From contig JAUSCZ010000035.1 in assembly GCA_030674475.1 (NCBI GenBank), positions 138,682 through 190,996 on the forward strand: 52,315 nucleotides of DNA. Direction: 5' to 3'. This document shows positions 1-6,529 of this stretch, piece by piece (within the stretch, counting starts at the first letter, position 1; the number at the start of each line of letters is the position of its first letter). Under the pieces are notes generated by a model. That model did not search any database, had not been told where the DNA came from, and worked only from the letters and a program-made list of their open reading frames with translations. The DNA is from Candidatus Omnitrophota bacterium. Lineage in GTDB: Bacteria > Omnitrophota > Gorgyraeia > Gygaellales > UBA12090. A program made the position numbers and the translations under genes.

Positions 1-193
1 CGTTCCCTCCTTCTGTCGCTAGATAGGTGCTGTTTGTGGTGGTCAATTCGCTATATATCCCATACGGCGCGGGATAATAGGTTTCCAGGGTAAGACTCTC
101 ATCAGAGGCTTGAGCAGTCCGGCTGAACATAAGAGATACTACGCAAGATATCAAAACTCCAACGCCGAAGATAAAATACTCTTTTTTACGCAT
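1..193 (-). CDS. Secreted protein, N-terminal 64 residues only (runs off the window)
   Basis: The gene starts at an ATG at 193 with an ideal Shine-Dalgarno AGGAGG at 201-206. The first ~30 residues are a signal peptide: Lys/Arg-rich start MRKKEYF, hydrophobic core, then a plausible signal-peptidase site SRTAQAS. After it comes LTLETYYPAPYGIYSEL. I recall TYYP(A/S)PYG motifs near the N-terminus of many secreted proteins of unknown function in Omnitrophota-like genomes. It lies downstream of four minor pilins and may be the last gene of that cluster, perhaps a pilus-associated or tip-like protein, but function cannot be assigned from 64 residues. Confidence 0.75.
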   Translation of the reverse strand, partial: MRKKEYFIFGVGVLISCVVSLMFSRTAQASDESLTLETYYPAPYGIYSELTTTNSTYLATEGGN

Positions 194-264
194 CACGCTT
201 CCTCCTCTTTAAGTATCTTTTTTTCCGGGCCTGTTCTGTAGTCTTCAACTATTCATACCTTAGG

Positions 265-888
265 CTAATGAATAGATTGAGAGAGCGCGGCGATTCTTGT
301 TTGCAGGACTACCTCGGGATTAACAGCGCTGGGAGGACTGGTATCCGCCGCATCCCGCCGCGCGGTTATGGCAATAGTAACCCAAAGGTTTTTATTGAGT
401 GAAGTAACTTGGGCGATAGTAAAACTGCAGCCGGAAATATTATTGGCTAAAGTCTCTGAGGCTCCCCAAGTATTACAGGCAGATTGACTTGCAGTGGTAC
501 AATATTGCCTTGTAATACGGAAATTAGGTGCTGCCTCATAACTATACCTAACCCAGGTATCATCACTAAAATCATCATACGTCGGCGCCGCGGCAGGATC
601 GAGCTGCCGAATCTCCACCCTATCATTTATCGCTGACACAATCACCCCGGGATTATTAGCGTTACCGTAGCCTCGGGAAATATCTTTAGCTATCATCTCA
701 AGTATTGGCGCGGCTTCATTCTGCACCTTGCTTTCATAATAAGTGGTATTTAAGAATTTACGGGAGACGATGTCCACCGCGGTAACAGACAAAAGAACCA
801 TACTTACCAGTATAATCGCGATAAACAATTCCACTAAGATAAGGCCCGCTTGAGAGTTTATGGAGTTCTTAGAATTAGTTAAGCTCAT
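265..888 (-). CDS. PilW/PulJ-type minor pilin (prepilin-like)
   Basis: A type IV pilin-like N-terminus is clear: a short leader ending SQAG, then LILVELFIAIILVSMVLLSV, with Glu at +5 of the mature protein, the usual prepilin peptidase site and alpha-1 helix. About 190 residues follow, including a probable Cys pair (near QYCTTASQSAC) and another Cys in NISGCSF. Length and place behind PilV- and PilE-like genes fit a PilW/PulJ-class minor pilin. I chose ATG 888; an upstream TTG at 897 would add only three residues. No good Shine-Dalgarno is visible, so translation may be coupled to the preceding pilin gene. Confidence 0.75.
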   Translation of the reverse strand: MSLTNSKNSINSQAGLILVELFIAIILVSMVLLSVTAVDIVSRKFLNTTYYESKVQNEAAPILEMIAKDISRGYGNANNPGVIVSAINDRVEIRQLDPAAAPTYDDFSDDTWVRYSYEAAPNFRITRQYCTTASQSACNTWGASETLANNISGCSFTIAQVTSLNKNLWVTIAITARRDAADTSPPSAVNPEVVLQTRIAALSQSIH

Positions 889-945
889 GGAGTTCAATAA
901 CCAAACTCAGGAAGGACAAAGATAGCTCCTCTGTATACCGCGCTA

Positions 946-1329
946 TCAATCCGGTTCGGTCCAATTAGCAGTTACCGATACCGGACGCAAAGCTGTATTA
1001 ACAGTATTGGTAACCGTGTAATTAAGGAGTCCACTCCAGGTACTGCTAAAAGAAAAAGGTTCTGAGTATGGCTGAGATAAATTTTCTGGAGCATAAAGCA
1101 AATTAATACCAGAGGTTGAGTTTGTCCAGGTATCCTGCCGGACATACGGCCTCAACTCTTCAAGCTTCTGACGGGCAAAATTGACCGCGGCAATCCGCCG
1201 CTTTGACCTTAGCACATAGTTTTGGGCGGCAACAAAACTGGCAAAGATTCCCGCGGCTGTGGTTAAGAGGATGAGCAGTGATACTATAACTTCAACCAGG
1301 GTAAAACCACCTTGCTTATTTTTTTCCAT
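946..1329 (-). CDS. PilV/PulI-type minor pilin (prepilin-like)
   Basis: From ATG 1329 the protein begins MEKNKQGG followed by FTLVEVIVSLLILLTTAAGIF, a textbook prepilin cleavage site (G/F, Glu+5) and hydrophobic helix. The basic stretch RSKRRIAAVNFARQKLEEL after the helix is typical of PilV/PulI minor pilins. An upstream ATG at 1356 would overlap the previous pilin gene and give an unusually long leader, so 1329 is preferred. The mature protein of about 120 residues has a Ser/Thr/Asn-rich C-terminal half. It should prime or decorate a type IV pilus or a type II secretion pseudopilus. Confidence 0.75.
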   Translation of the reverse strand: MEKNKQGGFTLVEVIVSLLILLTTAAGIFASFVAAQNYVLRSKRRIAAVNFARQKLEELRPYVRQDTWTNSTSGINLLYAPENLSQPYSEPFSFSSTWSGLLNYTVTNTVNTALRPVSVTANWTEPD

Positions 1330-1340
1330 AATTTTAAGGC

Positions 1341-1787
1341 TTAAGAAGGGGGGCATACGTTAGACACGCAAGAAGAGCCGCAGGTTGACGCGCAGGATAA
1401 AACTCCTGAGGCGTCAATTGACCACTGCCTGCTCCAACTTGCTGGTCCGTTCCTCGCGGCTACGGCATTAAAGTTTACTCCTCCTGAGCCGATGTCAGTG
1501 ATTGTATACTCCCAGGCGCTGGAAGATAAATCTAATTGCAAATTATTCTCAATATCACTTCTGACCACAGTGCCTGAAAAGGGATAGTAGAAACTTATTT
1601 TTGCCCGGTACATTTTTTCTCCCGCCACGATAAGGTTTAATTCTATCTGCGCTTCCTTATCAAAAGCTCTTTCTTTGGTGCGGAAAAAGCCTGGTATGGC
1701 TAAAGAAGTCAACACACCGACTATTATCAAGACTACCATTACTTCAATAATCGTAAAACCCTCATTAGGTGTTCTTTCCTGTGTCAT
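1341..1787 (-). CDS. Type IV pilin / major pseudopilin-like protein with Cys-rich tail
   Basis: The start MTQERTPNEG/FTIIEVMVVLIIVGVLTSLAIPGFF is a canonical class III prepilin signal: short hydrophilic leader, Gly-1, Phe+1, Glu+5, and Ala-Ile-Pro-x-Phe near the end of the helix as in PilA/PilE/GspG. The rest is a ~115-residue globular domain. Its last 20 residues carry four closely spaced cysteines (CASTCGSSCVSNVC), unlike the single C-terminal disulfide loop of classic PilA. It sits between PilX-like and PilV-like genes, so it may be a PilE-like minor pilin rather than the main subunit. No clear ribosome site is visible before ATG 1787. Confidence 0.8.
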   Translation of the reverse strand: MTQERTPNEGFTIIEVMVVLIIVGVLTSLAIPGFFRTKERAFDKEAQIELNLIVAGEKMYRAKISFYYPFSGTVVRSDIENNLQLDLSSSAWEYTITDIGSGGVNFNAVAARNGPASWSRQWSIDASGVLSCASTCGSSCVSNVCPPS

Positions 1788-1826
1788 TTAGGCAAAATTT
1801 GGAATAATAAAGGTGTTTTGGCAGAT

Positions 1827-2168
1827 CTAATAGTCAACGGTTACATTAAAGGCGCGGGTATTCTTGGGCCCGCTGCCGGGAGCTCCCCAAACCACCTTTG
1901 CCTGATAACCACCATTAAGGCCTCCCGAAGGCAGCACATCTGTCCAGGTCTCGGCACCGGAAGGAGGGCTTTTTGCCCCGGTTCTCAGTTGTTCAAAAAC
2001 ATAAGTATGCGCGGCTTCCGCGGTATAAAATGCCCTCATCCGCTTGATTTGATATTCAGCAATACGGGCCTGGTTGGTCATAAGCCCTATTACCACTGCC
2101 GCGGTAATTGATAACACTATAATAAAAATAAGAGCTATCATCAAGATTATTCCTTTTTGGTTAGCCAT
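1827..2168 (-). CDS. PilX-like minor pilin, translated from an internal start
   Basis: An ATG at 2168 is preceded by CAGGAG 11 nt upstream, and the product begins MANQKGIILMIALIFIIVLSITAAVVIG. This matches the PilX/PilX_N type: short leader, 'QKG' before a long hydrophobic helix, then a TNQARIAEYQIKRMRAFYTAEAA segment, where the A-x-x-AE-A motif is characteristic. The 113-residue protein is shorter than typical PilX. The reading frame is open upstream into a siroheme-decarboxylase-like domain with no stop between them. The pilin could therefore be made alone from this start, as a fusion, or both; the leader and ribosome site favour independent translation. Confidence 0.65.
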   Translation of the reverse strand: MANQKGIILMIALIFIIVLSITAAVVIGLMTNQARIAEYQIKRMRAFYTAEAAHTYVFEQLRTGAKSPPSGAETWTDVLPSGGLNGGYQAKVVWGAPGSGPKNTRAFNVTVDY

Positions 2169-2624
2169 CCTCTTAACTTCTCCTGATGGAAATTTTGTTA
2201 TTGCTCGCCCCTTGCAAATAAAGCTCCGCTTGTTTCTTGCCGGGTTAAATGAGGTTTTCTTTAGTTCCTTGACGGTGTTGAGCACCCTGAAATCGCGGCA
2301 GTTAAGCAGGCGCGAAAGCTCATCAATAAAAATGCTTAGCTCTTTCTTAGCCTTGGCGTGAACCATGGTGTAGAGACTGTAAGGCCAGAGCCGATGGGGC
2401 TTTCTTAAATAGATATGGCTGAGATATTCTTTTTCTTTGAGGGCCGCGCTCAGCTTATTACCCGGAGAGCTTCTTTTCCAGGCAATAAGGGCATTATGGC
2501 TAAATTGCAGTTTCTGGTGGCTGACAATCGCCCCGAAGCGACGGAGCTTTCCCGCCTTCAAATCGCGCTTTAATTTCTCTAACTCTTCTTTAGTGAAAGG
2601 CTCAGACTTTATTTCTATGTCCAT
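1827..2624 (-). CDS. ahbB: AhbB-like siroheme decarboxylase domain, in frame with the PilX-like pilin
   Basis: Residues 1-130 match the C-terminal part of AhbB: KAGKLRRFGAIVSHQKL, the PHRLWPYSLYTMVHAKAK core (family pattern GWPYNLYTM-h), and the closing RVLNTVKELKKTSF. The AhbA/AhbB heterodimer decarboxylates siroheme to 12,18-didecarboxysiroheme in the alternative heme pathway. Two things are odd. The N-terminal HTH-like half is shortened: only a recognition-helix remnant (TKEELEKLKRDL) precedes the core. No stop separates residue ~130 from the pilin start at residue 153, so the frame is 265 codons. ahbB may have lost its own stop, or this may be a true fusion. A 50-bp palindrome lies just upstream. 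Confidence 0.6.
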   Translation of the reverse strand: MDIEIKSEPFTKEELEKLKRDLKAGKLRRFGAIVSHQKLQFSHNALIAWKRSSPGNKLSAALKEKEYLSHIYLRKPHRLWPYSLYTMVHAKAKKELSIFIDELSRLLNCRDFRVLNTVKELKKTSFNPARNKRSFICKGRAITKFPSGEVKRMANQKGIILMIALIFIIVLSITAAVVIGLMTNQARIAEYQIKRMRAFYTAEAAHTYVFEQLRTGAKSPPSGAETWTDVLPSGGLNGGYQAKVVWGAPGSGPKNTRAFNVTVDY

Positions 2625-2640
2625 TTAATTTCCAGAAATC

Positions 2641-2690
2641 CCCCTCACCCTACCCTCTCCCCCGTCGGGGGAGAGGATTAAGGTGAGGGG
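2641..2690. repeat. 50-bp dispersed palindrome between ahbA and ahbB
   Basis: The sequence is a near-perfect inverted repeat, CCCCTCACCCTA.CCTCTCCCCC against GGGGGAGAGG.TTAAGGTGAGGGG with a GTCG centre. Palindromes of this CCCTCACC...GGTGAGGG type are scattered in many bacterial genomes as small non-autonomous elements. It fills most of the gap between ahbA and ahbB, may have displaced the normal 5' end of ahbB, and would fold into a strong hairpin in the transcript. Confidence 0.85.
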
Positions 2691-2722
2691 AAAATTGCGC
2701 TATTTTGAACAGCTATGATTTT

Positions 2723-3205
2723 CTAAGGTTGAAAGACAGTCTTTATTTTTATGGTCCTGATTGTGGGCAGGCTGATTATGGTTTTTATCCGGCTTTTCTC
2801 CTTGATGGCCTGGATTATCCGCTTGATTTTATTTTCGGATGGGCAGATCAAAGTAAACCAAAGATTAAACTCGGGGTCATCCCGCAGATAGTTATGGGTT
2901 ACCTCGGAGAAGCTATTAATTAGGCTCGCGGTTTGGCCTATTTTTTCCGCAGGAACGCGCATCCCCACCAGGGTCCGCTTAAATTTAAGGTTCTCGGAGC
3001 TGTGCACCGGGCCGATGCGCTTGATCAGGCCTAAGCCCTTAAGGCGCTTGGTTCTTAAAATGACATCCTCTTCGCTTAAATTCAAATCTTTGCCTATCCG
3101 TTTAAATGGCCTTAAAACCAGAGGAAATTTCTCTTGCAGGTAAAAAAGTAGTTTTTTATCTATATTGTCTATACCGATGGATTCCCGCTTTCGCGGGAAT
3201 GACAT
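2723..3205 (-). CDS. ahbA: AhbA-like siroheme decarboxylase subunit
   Basis: The Lrp/AsnC-fold architecture of AhbA is complete: an HTH-like N-terminal part (IDKKLLFYLQEKFPLVLRPF, then LNLSEEDVILRTKRLKGLGLIKRIG) and the ligand-binding core with the family hallmark SEVTHNYLRDD..NLWFTL. Together with AhbB it removes two acetate carboxyls of siroheme on the route to heme b; NirD/L proteins of heme d1 synthesis are related. The start is uncertain. ATG 3205 places a mobile palindrome in the coding region (residues SFPRKRES), ATG 3259 lies at the foot of a terminator hairpin, and the conserved domain begins only at IDNIDKK. It probably supplies heme for the upstream respiratory operon. Confidence 0.75.
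   Translation of the reverse strand: MSFPRKRESIGIDNIDKKLLFYLQEKFPLVLRPFKRIGKDLNLSEEDVILRTKRLKGLGLIKRIGPVHSSENLKFKRTLVGMRVPAEKIGQTASLINSFSEVTHNYLRDDPEFNLWFTLICPSENKIKRIIQAIKEKSRIKTIISLPTIRTIKIKTVFQP
3181..3200. repeat. ATTCCCGC/GCGGGAAT palindrome inside the 5' end of ahbA
   Basis: This is a perfect 8-bp inverted repeat with a 4-nt loop. Read in the ahbA frame it encodes FPRKRES, a peptide well known from annotation artefacts where this palindrome has landed at gene starts. It marks an insertion at, or just before, the true ahbA start. Confidence 0.85.
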
Positions 3206-3260
3206 TTTTAGACATTTTGCAACAGTCCCATCAAATGCTATCGAATCTTTTTTAAGCATA

Positions 3261-3299
3261 TAAATAAAAAATCCCTTCTCAGCTTTCTAAGAAAGGATT
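3261..3299 (-). terminator. Rho-independent terminator at the end of the NXR-type operon
   Basis: On the minus strand AATCCTTTCT pairs with AGAAGGGATT (10 bp with one G-U) around a 10-nt loop, followed directly by TTTTATTTA. The stem pairs fully only in minus-strand RNA (a C-A mismatch appears on the other strand), which fixes the direction. It lies 33 bp after the stop of the second cupredoxin gene and separates the respiratory operon from ahbA. Confidence 0.7.
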
Positions 3300-3331
3300 G
3301 TAACATACTAAAATACTTCTGTCAACCAAGC

Positions 3332-3721
3332 CTATTCCACAATAACTTCTCCGCTCATATGCAGATGCTCGTTAGAGCACCAAACCGTGCAGAAAAACGG
3401 GAATTTTCCCCTCTTATCCGGGGTAAACTTCACCACCTCTACCTCTCCGGCTTTTATCTCTCTGGCTGAAACATTAAACTCCGGCAGGGAAAAACCGTGG
3501 CTGACCGTCTCCACATTGCGGATATAAATCTTTGCCTCTTTCCCCAAGGGAACCTTGAACTCTTTAGGATACCAGTTGCCGTTTAGAGGCGAGCGGGCAA
3601 TCAGCTCCACGGTATAAAACTTCTTACGCCTGGCGCCTTCAATAACAAAAACCCCGATAATGGTCCCCACGGTCGCCAATAACATCAGAATAACCGCTAT
3701 AGTCTCGTTTATCTTTTTCAT
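3332..3721 (-). CDS. Membrane-anchored CuA-type cupredoxin (second in operon)
   Basis: The 129-residue protein has an N-terminal membrane helix (residues 7-27, uncleaved anchor) and a periplasmic cupredoxin domain. The metal motif C111-TVW-C115-SNE-H119-LH-M122 together with H75 in SHGF is the Cys-x3-Cys-x3-His-x2-Met plus upstream His pattern of binuclear CuA sites in cytochrome oxidase subunit II and nitrous oxide reductase. It would carry single electrons on the outer face. It is the last gene of the molybdoenzyme operon, with its own AAGGGA ribosome site 8 nt before the ATG. No oxidase subunit I accompanies it, so it most likely wires the polyferredoxin or another donor to the molybdoenzyme. 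Confidence 0.85.
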   Translation of the reverse strand: MKKINETIAVILMLLATVGTIIGVFVIEGARRKKFYTVELIARSPLNGNWYPKEFKVPLGKEAKIYIRNVETVSHGFSLPEFNVSAREIKAGEVEVVKFTPDKRGKFPFFCTVWCSNEHLHMSGEVIVE

Positions 3722-3738
3722 CTGAAAATCCCTTTACA

Positions 3739-3819
3739 GGTGCGATAAATCGCACCGCTACGCGACACGGATGATCCAAGCTCTATTTTCATACTCATTG
3801 GTGCCGGCTTTTGCCGGCA
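3739..3819. repeat. Two small palindromes upstream of the second cupredoxin
   Basis: GGTGCGATAAATCGCACC (3739-3756) and TGCCGGC-TTTT-GCCGGCA (3802-3819) are perfect hairpins in the 114-bp gap between the polyferredoxin and cupredoxin genes. Neither is followed by a U-run on the minus strand, so I read them as dispersed palindromes or mRNA-processing hairpins rather than terminators. Confidence 0.7.
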
Positions 3820-3835
3820 TGAAAGTTTAACTTCT

Positions 3836-5245
3836 TTATCCTATATACAGCCATAAAAAAGCCAAGGTCGCCAGGGTCAAGAAAATCAAAATGGGAATCC
3901 AGCCCCGTTTGGCCTGTTCCTCGGTAGGATAGGTCTGTCTGGACAGCCGCGCGCCGTAAGCAAGGGAAAACAAATAGAACACTATCAGCACCGCGCCCTG
4001 CAGGTGTCCCAACGCCCCGGTAAATACCGGAGTCCAGGGAACACTCCTGGTGCCGAAAAGGTTCCAGCCCCAGGCAAAAGGATCCGAAATAATATGTAAA
4101 ATGTAGCTTCCGTTGGGCAGGACAATCCCCACGCTAAAGGCAATCCAAACTCCTAAACCTAAAGGCACCAGGGTATAAGAAAAATTAGTGAATATCTTTT
4201 TTAAGGAAACCTCTTTTGCCCCGCTAAAAGACTTGGACAGGTAACTAAACACCAAGAATATTGCCGGGACAATCAACAGGCTGAAAGCGGTATGCAAAGA
4301 AATAAAGGTCAGATACCCCTTTAAAGAGGTGCCCCTGACCCAGTCCTTGAGAAAACCCCAGGGCCCCTGCATAGTCAGGAAAAAGACCATGGCAATCCCC
4401 AACATAATAAAGGCCTTCCAGGCCTCATCCAGACCGCGCTTTTCATCTACCAGAAGATCCACCCCCGGCGGCCGCAAATTAAAAGCCATATTATCATGAG
4501 GACAACTTTTAAAACATTCTAAACACATCCCGCAGTAGGTATTCTTAGTAAAATTAAAAGGAGTAAGCATCCAGGGACAGCCATAGCCGCATTCATTACC
4601 CACATAGCAGGTCTTGACCTTATGGTTCTTACAGATCTCCGGATCCTTCCTTCTGACCTCCGCCATGGCAAACTGGGAATATAAGCCCTGGAAGCCGGAA
4701 ACCGGGCAGACATAAAGACAGAAACTGCGCTTCTCAAAGACAAGTCCGATCAAAAAAGCCAAAAGAATTATCCCGCCTAAAAGAATAAAAGTAGCCAATG
4801 GCCGCACTGTAAAGAAGCCGGAGAAGAATGTGGTAACCAAGAAAAGTATATTCATCACCCACATATTCTTTAAGGCCTTGGGCCATTTCAGGCCTAATCC
4901 TTTTAACTTTAAACCGGTAACTACGAATAACGCCCCTCTCTGCAGCCAGTCGCTGAATACCGGAAACGGGCACATCAGACACCAGGCCCGGGAGAATATC
5001 GGTACCAGGATAAACATCAGCATTACCCACCAGAGTATCCAGACAATCATAATCCCGAAATTATAATTCCCGGCGGAAAAACCCCCAATCAAACCGGAAA
5101 TCAGGATAATCACAAAGATAAAGAGGTTAAAAATTATAGCCAGGAGGGGAAACCAACGGGACTTAAATAGATTTCTGATGAGTTTGAACTTAGTCAGCTC
5201 AAAACGCCAATTTAAATCTATTAATCCGAATAATTTATCAGCCAT
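3836..5245 (-). CDS. NapH/NosR/CcoG-like membrane polyferredoxin
   Basis: This is a 469-residue integral membrane protein with about nine or ten hydrophobic helices. Two cysteine motifs mark the membrane face as in NapH/NosR: C89-LM-C92-P and C176-LYV-C180-P. Between helices lie a four-Cys cluster C205, C213, C219, C223 and a classical 4Fe-4S ligand set C238-GM-C241-LE-C244-FKS-C248-P. Such proteins pass electrons between the quinone pool or cytoplasm and periplasmic reductases. It overlaps the preceding cupredoxin gene by 8 bp, indicating translational coupling. No N-terminal FMN-binding NosR domain is present, so it is closer to NapH/CcoG in layout, with extra C-terminal helices. Confidence 0.85.
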   Translation of the reverse strand: MADKLFGLIDLNWRFELTKFKLIRNLFKSRWFPLLAIIFNLFIFVIILISGLIGGFSAGNYNFGIMIVWILWWVMLMFILVPIFSRAWCLMCPFPVFSDWLQRGALFVVTGLKLKGLGLKWPKALKNMWVMNILFLVTTFFSGFFTVRPLATFILLGGIILLAFLIGLVFEKRSFCLYVCPVSGFQGLYSQFAMAEVRRKDPEICKNHKVKTCYVGNECGYGCPWMLTPFNFTKNTYCGMCLECFKSCPHDNMAFNLRPPGVDLLVDEKRGLDEAWKAFIMLGIAMVFFLTMQGPWGFLKDWVRGTSLKGYLTFISLHTAFSLLIVPAIFLVFSYLSKSFSGAKEVSLKKIFTNFSYTLVPLGLGVWIAFSVGIVLPNGSYILHIISDPFAWGWNLFGTRSVPWTPVFTGALGHLQGAVLIVFYLFSLAYGARLSRQTYPTEEQAKRGWIPILIFLTLATLAFLWLYIG

Positions 5246-5687
5246 TTGTCTTTCTCGCGCGATTAAGAGTAATAAGACTTCCTATGCCGATTACCAACAC
5301 TATTGCCGCGTACAGCCAAAAGCGTGAATTTGGCCCTACCACCAGATACCCCACCATATAAGGATGAAACTCCCCGCAGGTTACCGAACAGCGAAAGGTA
5401 TATCTACCCGCTTTATCCGCGATGAACTTCAGGCTGCCCTCCATCCCTGGATGGGCCGAGGTCTTTATCCCGTAACCGTCCACAAAAAACCCATGATGCA
5501 CATCCTCGCTAAGCAGACGGATTTTTACCGTATCCCCCCGGTTAACATTGATGATATTGGGAGTATAAGAAAATTTCTTGGCCTTGATCTCAAAAAACCT
5601 CTCCGCCGCCTGCGCCGATCCTGGCATAAACCATAAGCCATAAACTATAAACGAACTGATTATTAGTATATTTTTGCGTAATTTCAT
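5238..5687 (-). CDS. Exported CuA-type cupredoxin with C-terminal anchor (first in operon)
   Basis: Starting at ATG 5687, whose ATGA overlaps the stop of the gamma-subunit gene, the protein is 149 residues. It has a cleavable signal peptide ending near GSAQAAE, a cupredoxin domain and a C-terminal membrane helix (about residues 122-141). The site C100-SVT-C104-GEF-H108-PY-M111 with His64/65 (DVHHGF) is the complete CuA ligand set of the COX2/NosZ type. An upstream ATG at 5708 lies inside the previous gene and is unlikely. It is probably the one-electron relay next to the heme-b gamma subunit. The topology is the reverse of the other CuA protein in this operon. Confidence 0.88.
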   Translation of the reverse strand: MKLRKNILIISSFIVYGLWFMPGSAQAAERFFEIKAKKFSYTPNIINVNRGDTVKIRLLSEDVHHGFFVDGYGIKTSAHPGMEGSLKFIADKAGRYTFRCSVTCGEFHPYMVGYLVVGPNSRFWLYAAIVLVIGIGSLITLNRARKTNG

Positions 5688-6529
5688 TGTATATTTAATT
5701 CTACCCAATCCGATATGGACTTTCTTCCGCCCCGGTCTTCTTGTGAGCCGTTCCAGATGGCTAAGGCGGCTAATTTCTTTCCCGCGGCAAAATTTACCCC
5801 GTTCTCAGCCTCCAGGGCCTCAAGCGGCCGCTTAAGCACTATACTCCAAACCCCGTTCTCCCAAACACCCTTACCCATTACCTCCTGATTGTCTTTAGGG
5901 GTTATGGTGCCTACCCGGATAGCCAGCAAATCATTCACCGCGGATTTAGTGACGTGTTTGGATACCGGAAAAAGTTCCTGTTCCTCGAAAGGATAGTAAA
6001 AATCCACATAGGCGTTGGTCTGGGGAGATTCATTCTTCCAATATTCCCGATCCTGATTGGCCTTCCACTGCCAGATATTCACCCGGCCCAGAAAACCCAT
6101 CATAATGGTATGCGGCTGGGCCTTTTTCTCCAAAGGAAACATTATTGCCCCGGCATCAGGCCAAACCGCGGTTTCATGAAAGCGGTCTTCTGTGTTATCC
6201 GGCCAGCTTAGATAAAAGTAAATATTCTCCTTATTGTGAAAGGCCTTAAAGGTTACCTCCCCCAGCCCGGCCTTTATCTTCGGCCAGGGCAGGACAGTTA
6301 CCTGATACATCAGCTTAATTTCCTGAGGCTTGATGCCCTGCCAGAGCTCCGGAGAAATCCCCTGGGCCAGGTCTATGTCCTGGGCAATAAAAGGCACCTC
6401 CGCCAGCGGAGTTACAATCTTCTCAATCTTTACCGGTGTCCCCCTGGAATTAGTTACCCCGTAATAAATCAAACCGGCAAAGGCCGCGATCAATATAACC
6501 GCGATTAAAAAGGCAGTGGATTTTTTCAT
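5684..6529 (-). CDS. NxrC/EbdC-like heme-b gamma subunit of the molybdoenzyme
   Basis: After an N-terminal membrane anchor or signal (residues 5-24), the 281-residue protein has the ethylbenzene-dehydrogenase-type heme-binding fold: AFHNKENIYFYLSWPD, then HTIMMGF..VNIWQWKA, and near the end GGRKSISDW. By analogy with EbdC (axial Met and Lys), Met143/144 and Lys270 are the candidate heme-b ligands. No CxxCH is present, so heme is not covalently bound. The gene overlaps the chaperone gene by 4 bp (ATGA) and the CuA gene likewise. Its role is to pass electrons between the iron-sulfur subunit and the CuA protein on the periplasmic face. Confidence 0.85.
   Translation of the reverse strand: MKKSTAFLIAVILIAAFAGLIYYGVTNSRGTPVKIEKIVTPLAEVPFIAQDIDLAQGISPELWQGIKPQEIKLMYQVTVLPWPKIKAGLGEVTFKAFHNKENIYFYLSWPDNTEDRFHETAVWPDAGAIMFPLEKKAQPHTIMMGFLGRVNIWQWKANQDREYWKNESPQTNAYVDFYYPFEEQELFPVSKHVTKSAVNDLLAIRVGTITPKDNQEVMGKGVWENGVWSIVLKRPLEALEAENGVNFAAGKKLAALAIWNGSQEDRGGRKSISDWVELNIQ

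Noticed and set aside
1827-3205. AhbA/AhbB frames as Lrp/AsnC transcription regulators
   Set aside because: The cores HNYLRDD..NLWFTL and WPYSLYTM are those of siroheme decarboxylases; the HTH-like parts are degenerate.
3332-5687. The CuA proteins as subunit II of a terminal oxidase
   Set aside because: No subunit I or III nearby, the proteins are short single domains, and they are co-translated with the molybdoenzyme genes.
5684-6529. Gamma subunit as a c-type cytochrome
   Set aside because: No CxxCH motif; the sequence fits the non-covalent heme-b fold of EbdC/NxrC.
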